Positions 56,641 to 64,000 of a stretch of DNA of 64,000 bases are shown here, piece by piece. A model generated the notes under the pieces. That model was not told where the DNA came from. It saw only the letters and a list, made by a program, of their open reading frames with translations, and ran no database searches. A program made the translations under genes and the position numbers. Within the stretch, counting starts at the first letter, position 1, and every line of letters begins with the position of its first letter. The stretch comes from Chloranthus sessilifolius (lineage: Eukaryota; Streptophyta; Magnoliopsida; Chloranthales; Chloranthaceae): contig CM037590.1 of the NCBI GenBank assembly GCA_021018995.1, positions 83,918,097 to 83,982,096 on the forward strand, in the 5' to 3' direction.

Positions 56641-57746
56641 ATATTTCATCAGTGACGCCGGCCCGTAGAGGCGACACGGGACCATCGCCACCCATTTTTG
56701 GACTTAAAAGAAAACTCTCTTAAAATCTGAAATTAAAATTGAACCAAGGGGGACTTAATTGAATTTTTACGTCAAGTAGATTTTCAAGAGTTGGGATTTT
56801 AGGCAAAGAAACAAACACCCAATTCTTAGTACGGCGGCTACCCCTAGTGGTGATGATCCGGAAAAGTACCAGCTCACCTAGTATCTGGGAAAGCACTTAC
56901 GCTGGAGGTATATCGGGTGGGTAACCTATCTTGTTATGAAGCTTAATACCCTTGGGGGAGAGTGTTAGTAGTTCTGAATCGACCTTGTATCCCTAGGATT
57001 CGATGAAGAGAGCCCGTTGTAATCAAGAGATCAGTCCCTGAAAGAATAGCTTCCATAAAAACAAAAAAGAAGAAGACTGAATTCGGGCTTGTTGTTCTGT
57101 TGCCAAAGTGTTTGACCCCACTCTATATACCTGGCACATCTATCACATGTGCTAAGCCTGGAAATCCCATATTTGTTCTGGCACATGTAATACATGCGCC
57201 AAGCATAAATTTGGCCAGATTTGGCCTGGCGCAAGTAATACACACGCCAAGTGTATTTGTCCCCACTGAGCAGTGCAACCCAAAATCTGAGGCCTTTTTT
57301 CACATCCCCAAGTTCCCCGCTCAATGGTTTAGTACATCTGATTAGGCCCCGTACTATTCAACACCCAATATACCTTTGCCGATAAAAAGAGGGTAACCTC
57401 TTGTTGACTCACTCCAGGGGATCGGGTTGTTTGCGTTGATTCCCATGTCTTCAATAGATCAAAGGGTTCCCCTTTGATTCTTTCAAAGCGTATCGGGGTC
57501 TCGCCGCAGGATTTATTTAGAATACAAAAGCCACCCGAAACAGGAATTCAAAGGCCCTAGAGTTATTAATCATAAAAATTCATTTACAAAATTTTGAAAA
57601 AATTAAATAAACAAAAAACCAAAAAAAGAGTAGATTTATGGTGCCAGTACAACGGCATCTCCTTACCCTCCGTCATCCCGTAGGGGAAGAAGGAGAAAAA
57701 TTTATGGGCCCATCCAAGGCACCCGTACCCCACCCGCCGTCAAGCC
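56641..57746 (+). other. Tat2 5' leader
   Basis: Collinear with 60-1163 of Tat1, non-coding, ending in CCCTCCGTCATCCCGTAGGGG before the gag start. Contains three palindromes at 57131-57251. Confidence 0.8.
57131..57251. repeat. Three palindromes in the Tat2 leader, sequence variant of the Tat1 motif
   Basis: 57131-57155, 57178-57203 and 57226-57251. Consensus arms are CTGGCRCATGTA and TACATGYGCCAAG around AT. Spacing of 47-48 bp equals that in Tat1. Compared with Tat1 (CTGGCRCAACTA / TAGTTRCGCCAG), both arms have changed together. Confidence 0.82.
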
Positions 57747-59158
57747 ATGTCGTGGGCGGTGGATCCAACCTACGCCGATCCTGATTTATCCCCGCAACAT
57801 TCCCCATCTCATTCCCACGTGGAAGAAATCCCCATTTTCGATTCCCCCACCCAGTCCCGTTTCGATGTCACCAGACCATTCGGTGCACCCATTTTTCCCT
57901 CCACATCCACTTCAAATATCTCCCATTTTTCCACCCAAAATTTAACCCAATCTTCAACACTTACACCCCATTTTTCCTCATTTACTCAAACCATACCCAA
58001 TTCTCCCCCATCCATCCAAACCTTACCCCCATTTTCCATCAACATCTACCCAAAATTTACCCCATTCTCCCTCCACATTAATCCAACATACACCACATTT
58101 TTCCCCATCTCCCATGCCCAAGTTTCCCTACACATCCACCCAAACTATGTCCCATTTTCCCTCCACTTCAAATCCAACCATATCCCATTTTCCTGCCACA
58201 TCCATCCCAAGTCCAATCCCATTTCCCACCTTCTCCACATCACCACCCCATTTTCCCCACACATCCACCCAAACTATCTCCCAAATTTCTCCATCCATAC
58301 AAATCATGCCCAATTTTTCCACATCCATCCATACCATTCCCAATTCTCCCACATCCATCCAACAAACACCCCATACACCCCAATTTCCCTCCACATCCAA
58401 TTCAAAATTTTCCCCCACATCCAATCCCAACTACCCCCATTTTCCCACATACACCCAAGCCATACCCCATTTATCCCATCCCAATCCCCTCCAAATACAT
58501 TCAATTCTCCCTCATTCACCCAACATCCACCACATTTCCCTCCATCTACCCGTGTCATGCCCAATTTTACTCCCCCATCAACATCCACCACATTTCCCTC
58601 CAAAATACACATCTACCCAAAATACACCCCGCTTTCCTTCCACATCCAACATACCCGATTTTTCCCCATCGTCACAAATCATGCACAATTTCTCCACCTC
58701 TACCCAAGTCATGCCTGATTTTACCAGGGCCATGCCCAATTTTTCCCACACATCTATATCCTCCATCCCCTAAATACCCTCAAATTTACCAACTCCATCC
58801 AATCCCTCTCCAATGGCCATGATGGATGAGATGGTCCAGGCTTACACTAGTTGGAAAGCCTCCCAAAACATCCCCCCTCATTCTCACCATACATCCTCCA
58901 ACCCATCATCCACATTCCCAAACCTCCATGCTTCATTACCTCAAACCCACCAAGGCCCAATGTCCCAAACCCCCATTATCCAGACCCATCAAGGCCCACT
59001 GGGCTAAACCTATCAAGGCCCTATGGGCCAAAATCATTAAGGCCCATTGAGCCAGACCCACTAGGGTCCAATGGGCGAGACCCATCAAGGCCTAATGGGC
59101 CAGACCTACCAGGGCCCAATGGGATAAATTTTCAAAGGCCTTATGGCCCAAACACTAT
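57747..59158 (+). pseudogene. Tat2 gag, N-terminal proline-rich part, truncated
   Basis: Begins MSWAVDPTYADPDLSPQHSP and is open for 323 codons to 58718. It consists of Pro/Ser/His/Phe-rich imperfect repeats derived from CCCATTTTCCCTCCACATCC-like DNA units and is about 400 bp longer than the same region of Tat1. The conserved block MAMMDEMVQAYTSWKASQNI (58813) and THQGPMSQTP-type octads follow in another frame. The capsid domain is missing because Athila-C begins at 59159. The repeat tract is a flexible, low-complexity region; its role is unknown. Confidence 0.7.
57890..58790 (+). repeat. G-depleted C/T/A minisatellite in Tat2 gag
   Basis: About 900 bp with very few G on the plus strand, built from degenerate units around CCATTTTYCCHCATCCA. 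All three plus frames stay largely open. The Tat1 equivalent (1190-1770) is shorter. Confidence 0.78.
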
Positions 59159-60152
59159 TGTGCTGCCCACCTTGTAATTATTATATGATTAAAACAGCAG
59201 ATTAACTACCCAAACTATAGCAAGGTTGAATTAAGGTGAGCAGCCAGTCCTGCAAGAACCAGGGCTGTTGCAACAAGTTTTGATAGGTAAGTAAGGGTAT
59301 GTCCACAGGAAAATGTGTTCTAAAGGATGATAAATTTCCAGATCTATGGTAAATCTGATACTCTATCCTAATTTAAACTAAACTAAAGCAGGAAAGAAGA
59401 GAGGTTTTATGGTTTTGTCACTTTAACTACAAACTAAAAAAGATAAATGCTATTAATCCAGACTTGATTAAACACAGAGATGAGAAAGTAAAAATGAAGT
59501 GAAACTCAAAAGATGGAGAACAGCAGCTAGGGGTTTTGGTCTTTTACTAAAAATCGAAGGAATCAAAGGCCACTCATGGGATAGATTTGCTACAATCCTT
59601 CATCTGACTACAAGCTCTCCATTTCTGGCAGATGCAAGGTATAAGAATCTAATCTCAACCAGAGAATTGAAGTAATCCTAAGGCTATGATCTGTCCACTT
59701 TAATGGTCACAAACCATCCTAGAGATTGTTTCACTCCAAGGATCTTGATTAGAACAGGAAAGCTATTACAGATGCTGCGAATGCCAGGCTACCAGCTCCC
59801 CATCTCTGGCTGACAACCACAGGAATATCTGACTCAGGGAAATCAAATACAAAAAAGTGAAATATAGATTAGAATCACCTTTAAAATCCACAATTACAAT
59901 GCAATTATAAAACTTACAATCCTATTGTGCTCAGATCTGCAATCTGCGCAACATACAATCCTTTACAAGCCTCTGAAACTCTCAATTTACAGCTCTAGAC
60001 CTCACCCTAACTACTGAAAAGAGTTTAGCCAACCATAATTGGCTAAAGAGAATGGGAGAAGAAGGAAGAGAGAGGGAATTTGGAGAAGATGGATATGGAA
60101 TTAGGCTCTATTTCTCTCGAATTCTGGATGATTGTTCTGTATTTTCTTCAAG

Positions 60153-60160
60153 CTTTTATA
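60153..60160 (-). promoter_or_regulatory. TATA box of the Athila-C LTR
   Basis: TATAAAAG on the minus strand, in a GAGGAGGAGAG context just upstream. Confidence 0.65.
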
Positions 60161-60439
60161 CTCTCCTCCTCTTCCCTCAGATTCGTTTCAGCCAATCAGA
60201 GATCAAGGGAATAATTTTGTTATTTTGGGCTGCTGATGTGGCCGACTTCTAATCTACAAGCTCTTCTCCCATTGGTTCTCAACTGGCGGGAATATATGAT
60301 GCAGTTAGGGTTTCCATTTGTGCTCAGTTGAATACCAAAAATACCCCAAGGGGTCGCTGACGTGCTTTGAAACTCATGCACAAAACTTTGGAATTGGAAG
60401 TTGCTGATGAAAGAAAGTTGAGAAGTTTCCACTTTGATG

Positions 60440-60930
60440 GTCGAGAGGTTCAAGGAACCTCTCGACAGGTTCTTTGTCTGCTTTATATTCACATCGACAA
60501 GTTGCATTGGCTTTCGACAGCTTCGCAGACTTCTCGATAGGATTGAAGAAACTAATCGATAGGTTTGGTAGCATCTTGACAGGACTGGGAGTAGCTCTCG
60601 ATAAGATTGGAAACTAAATTAATCGTGCTGTCTAGTTCTGCATTCATCCTGTCGACAAGTTATAATCAACCTGTCGACTTGTTATACATTCTCTAGTGAA
60701 GTGCTCGACAGGTTGGCTCAATCCTCGCGAGAATGAGCGTTGCTTTAAGTAAGTTATCGACAAGTTATCTTGCACTGCTCGGCAGGTTCAGTTGAACCTA
60801 GCGATAAGTATTTGGAACCTCTCGACTTTATCTATACCTTGAAATATCCTCTCGACAGGTTCTTATGCACATGTTCAACCTCTTGACTGCTTCATTCCTT
60901 GCTCTCAGAACCTCTCGATAGGTCTGCGTT
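60440..60930 (-). repeat. Array of TCGACAGGTT-type palindromes in U3 of Athila-C
   Basis: More than fifteen variants of CTCGACAGGTT, CTCGATAGGT and GTCGACAAGTT occur on either strand. The best units are near-palindromes (AACCTGTCGACAAGTT near 60650, AACCTGTCGACTTGTT near 60670). The array occupies the same U3 position as the TTCGAA arrays of Athila-A and -B but uses a different motif. Confidence 0.78.
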
Positions 60931-61215
60931 GTGCTTCCACAGCTGGCACACATCTTGGGTGTGCTGCTCTTCCTTTGTTCAACACCCAGCAATCCCTTAG
61001 TAGGTTTAATCTTTATTCCTTGTAGCTGGACTTGGTCTCAGGCATGTCCTGTTGGGTAGAACAGTGCTTCTTAGGCTCTTTTAAGTGAATATCTGCACTA
61101 AGCTGCAATTTATTGCTTATCTATAAAACACACTTAAAACTCCTTATTAGTCAGCTCAACGGCCCACCAAAGGTCAGGGTAGGAGGTGAAAAATGTTATT
61201 TTTCATTGCTTAACA

Positions 61216-61228
61216 CACCCCCAAACAT
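61216..61228 (-). other. Athila-C polypurine tract
   Basis: ATGTTTGGGGGTG on the minus strand, directly before the LTR start. Confidence 0.85.
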
Positions 61229-63144
61229 AAGCTTTGCTAGTCCCTGAGCAAAGGAGAAAGTAAAAAACAAATATTGAAAATAACACATGCCACTTTTGTA
61301 GGGAACACAGATGCATTTAGCATATGCATCAAGCCTTTTAAACCCCTAGTTGATTCCTAGTGGAGGAGTGAAGTCTGCTGAGGGTTTACATTGAAGTTAC
61401 CCACAAACTTCTCCAATTAGTCAGTTAATATTAGTGCAACATATTAAAACAAAATTCATGCCATATAAAATTTCATTCCACACCTTGTCCATTTAGTTTT
61501 AGAGGATTCTCAACAAAAACATGACAGATTAAAACTAAAATCCTGTTGTAATTCCTTTACAATCAATCAGCTCATGTCAAGGTATTTTATATAAAAATTA
61601 ATACAAAGCTTACCCTCAAATTAAGAATCTTGTTCTGATAATGCCCCCATCAATCCTAATTTCAGACCCAAAGCTTACCAAGGGTGTCACTCTCAATAAA
61701 AATAGAAGGGTGTATCAATTCACACAACTCAAGAGCAGTTCAGCCCTCAAATAGAACTACAAGCATGAGCATAGGCATTGCTCCAATTTCTAAACTTTCT
61801 AACTCTTTTCACCATAGATTAAACAAATTCTCATCTCCACATGACAGCTCAATCAATTTTAGATCAGTAAGGAATTTTTATTGGGATGTAATGTGGCTTA
61901 TGGGTGAAGTTTTCAAAGAATAAAAGGGTGGAATAGGATTCAAAATTGAGAAATCAATAAGGTAAGGAGGTGATTTGCAACTTCACAACCTTCATTTCAG
62001 CATAGTTCCATACTTCTTGAATTTTCAGATTTGAAGTGGCCAGTTTCTAATCTTCTCTTCAATTTTTCAGTGAAATGACTTCTCATTCTCACTCTTTTGT
62101 TTTGCTTTTCTGTTTTATTCTTTTCCTTTTTTTTATAGGCTTTTTGTATTTTTCTACATTTTTCTTTTTATGGGCTGGAATGTCACAACTGTACTTCTAA
62201 TACACAACTGTCTTTTGATGTGTTTTCTTCTCTTTTCCACCAAATGTTGAACCAGCTCCACCTTTTTCAACTTCTTCTCCTTTACCTTCTAAAATCTCAG
62301 AGTGAGGGTCAGGATGAATAAGGTTACTGAGGTTTGGGTTCAAGTACTCTATTTTTTTTCAAAGGAAGCTTGGATTTTTAAGGCTCAAATGGTGTGTATC
62401 AAGGGCAGTTCAAAGGTGGGAAATTTTAAGCTCAAACTGTCCAAGGGTGGCCTTACTTCATGTCCTTAATGTCATGAATGCTGTTAAGCTGTTTCAACTT
62501 GGATTTGCCTAACTTCTAGTGTGCAAAGGTAGATTCAATCAGTCCTTAGAGTAGAAGAAATTGCCAAACACTCTTCAAAGAATTTTTTTTTTTCAGGCCC
62601 AAATCTCTCTGGGTATGGTCTTTCCTTAGATTTCTGGGGTGTATCCTCATAATTTTTCTCTCTTCTCAAGCTCACTAAGCATTAATTTTTGAAAATTCCT
62701 GACATTTGCTTCATGAAAATGTTAGAACTATAATATGTTCCAGTTTTTAAAATATTTTAATTTGCTCTATATAAAATATCAGGTGTGAAATTATTTTATT
62801 TTCTCAATTTCTATTAAAAACTAGTTGCACTACCATTAACTATCCATTGGCAAGCCTTGCCACACCCCCAAACCTATGAGGAGCAGTGTCCTGACTGCTT
62901 GAAAGAGAAAGGGATGTGCGGCATGAGAAAAACATAGACAGAGAAGCAAGGAAAGCAAAACAAATAAACAACATCTAAACAAGGAACATCAATGCACAGA
63001 CAAAATAAGAACAGGTATGATTCAGAACAGACAAACAATTATAAGAAAGCAAACAGTCAAACAAAAAGACAGTAAGTGATCTACAAAGAGATTATTCAAA
63101 GACCCCCTAACTGTACAACTCTAAACATGACTATATACATCCTA
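61229..63144 (-). other. Athila-C 3' non-coding region
   Basis: Homologous to the A and B 3' regions but diverged. It keeps the pre-PPT block (61321-61415) and the internal PPT duplicate (62859-62878). No credible ORF; T-rich on the plus strand near 62100-62170. Confidence 0.7.
62859..62878 (-). other. Internal PPT-like duplicate after ORF3 (Athila-C)
   Basis: CATAGGTTTGGGGGTGTGGC on the minus strand. It is embedded in the same context as in Athila-A (GGACCCTACTCACCATAGG there). Confidence 0.6.
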
Positions 63145-64000
63145 CTAAGAATCAGAATCTGAATTAGAGCTAGATGGGGCCCTTGGTTCCCAACTATATT
63201 TGGCAGCTATCTCATTATACTTGTCTCTCAACCTCGCCTTCCTTTGCAATTTTTCAGCTTGCTTCTCAGACTTGGTCTTTCCTTTTATGGTAGCAGCCTC
63301 ATCAGGCTGGGCAGCTATCTAGCCTTCTTCAACCTGTAGGGCAGGTTTAGCTACTTAGGCAAGCTAGCCAGTAGTCAAGTTAGCAATTTCATTCAAGGAT
63401 TTCAATCTTCTTCTCAGATAGTGCAACTTAAGTGTTATACAATTCCTAGGCTGCCTTGTTCCGAGCTTTGGAGGTAGCCAACCTTTCTTCTAATCCATCA
63501 GCTCTTGATTTCTCAGAGGCGGCAATGAGCTTTTCAGCTTCATAGTGGAGTAAAATGCGTTGTCAGCCCTTGGATATCTTTGACATTTCCTAGTTATAAT
63601 CCACAATCATTTGCTTAATCTTTGCTCTATAAGGCATCTCAATTGATCTACAGAGGGCAGCCATTCCTCGCACAACATCCCTTTTTAGGTAAGGATTCTG
63701 TTGCATGACATGGAGGAGGGTGGAGTATGGAGGGGGATGGGGAAAAGAGGAGGCAGGGAGTATGAACTGAGGGGATTGGAGTTCAGGAACTGGGTAGGTT
63801 GGGGTTGGGGTTAGGTCCTCCACATCTGTGGCAGCATCAGAGGTAGCTACCATAGGTGGGAGATTAGGTTGGGATTGTAGGAGGATGATTGGTAGAGGTA
63901 GGGGAATGATAGGAGGTTTGATAAGGGCAAGTTGGGGTTCTGGTTCAGGTGAAGTTTGAGTCGAGGCATCCTTATAGGTAGGAGAAGGGATGGCTGGTTG
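63145..64000 (-). pseudogene. Athila-C ORF3, C-terminal part (partial)
   Basis: Minus strand. The open part 63853-63590 has a Pro-rich linker and then PPPYSTLLHVMQQNPYLKRD and AALCRSIEMPYRAKIKQMIV, equivalent to Athila-B's RRAMEENPYICRDVLKGLVD. After a stop (TAG for Gln), a Lys/Glu-rich coiled-coil-like stretch (EAEKLIAASEKSRADGLEER) with more stops leads to a Ser/Asp tail (SNSDSDS) and TAG at 63145. The N-terminal domain lies beyond the window. Confidence 0.68.

Larger units (their letters stand above)
54576..59158 (+). mobile_element. Tat2: 5' part of a second Tat/Ogre-like element, cut by Athila-C
   Basis: 5' LTR, PBS, leader and the N-terminal third of gag, collinear with the left end of Tat1. 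Text stops at 59158, where the Athila-C LTR begins. The remainder would lie beyond the window on the far side of Athila-C. Flanking 5 bp on the left are TTTAC. Confidence 0.88.
59159..61215 (-). repeat. Athila-C 3' LTR
   Basis: On the minus strand from TGTTAAGCAATG (61215) to GGGCAGCACA (59159), 2,057 bp. TATA box TATAAAAG on the minus strand at 60153-60160. The U3 array (60440-60930) lies upstream of it. The lower-coordinate boundary rests on the CA end and on the end of Tat2 gag text. Confidence 0.8.
59159..64000 (-). mobile_element. Athila-C: minus-strand Athila-like element (3' end visible)
   Basis: Read on the minus strand: end of ORF3 (64000-63145), 3' UTR, PPT and 3' LTR (61215 down to 59159). 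Motifs shared with Athila-A/B are the PPT AGGTTTGGGGGTG type, the internal PPT duplicate, the conserved pre-PPT block, and the ORF3 tail. It inserted into Tat2 gag. The LTR sequence is far diverged from A and B, so it is a third subfamily. Confidence 0.85.

Noticed and set aside
1..64000. CRISPR arrays, rRNA, tRNA genes, bacterial operons
   Set aside because: No spaced identical repeats of CRISPR type and no rRNA or tRNA gene pattern were seen. The PBS sites match tRNA 3' ends only over 18 nt.

Overview
The window looks like a piece of heterochromatin from an angiosperm with a large, repeat-rich genome. I see no host gene. Almost every base belongs to nested Ty3/gypsy LTR retrotransposons of three plant lineages: Tat/Ogre-like, Athila-like and Tekay/Del-type chromovirus. 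No species is claimed. The element names below are mine.

Layout. A chromovirus (its left part lies before the window) was split by a giant Tat/Ogre-like element, Tat1. Tat1 runs from its 5' leader at base 1 to the end of its 3' LTR at 48465. Tat1 was itself split twice by Athila elements. Athila-A (8568-21789) sits between the second RNase H and the integrase. Athila-B (28800-43092, flanked by perfect 5-bp GAGGG duplications) sits inside an exon of an antisense passenger gene. Without the insertions, about 21 kb of Tat1 is visible. The chromovirus resumes at 48466 with integrase, chromodomain, an extra 3' ORF and a 3' LTR (51747-54018). After about 550 bp of unclear sequence comes Tat2 (5' LTR 54576-56251, PBS, leader, gag). 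Tat2 is cut at 59158 by a minus-strand Athila, Athila-C, of which the 3' LTR (59159-61215), 3' UTR and the end of ORF3 are visible.

Cargo. All three lineages carry an extra ORF besides gag-pol. Both Athila copies have a sense ORF3 downstream of integrase, and the chromovirus carries a sense ORF with a related domain. Tat1 carries two antisense genes between integrase and 3' LTR. One is a DUF7745-like, coiled-coil ORF. The other is a plant-mobile-domain (aminotransferase-like PMD) gene with a leader intron and five further GT-AG introns. All coding regions are damaged, mostly by C-to-T type stop codons.

The main unexplained signal is palindromic. In Tat1 a 25-nt palindrome recurs in the 5' leader, in the 3' LTR and upstream of both antisense genes. 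In Tat2 the equivalent palindromes differ in sequence on both arms together, so symmetry is kept. In Athila-A and -B, arrays of a CTTTTCGAAAAG-type palindrome sit both in U3 of the LTR and upstream of a TATA-like box before ORF3. Athila-C carries an array of a different palindrome (core TGTCGACA) at the same place in U3. Each family therefore seems to use its own palindromic motif at its promoters, including putative internal promoters of the cargo genes. A second copy of the polypurine tract after ORF3 in all three Athila copies and an intron-like 75-bp insert in the chromovirus integrase are also notable.
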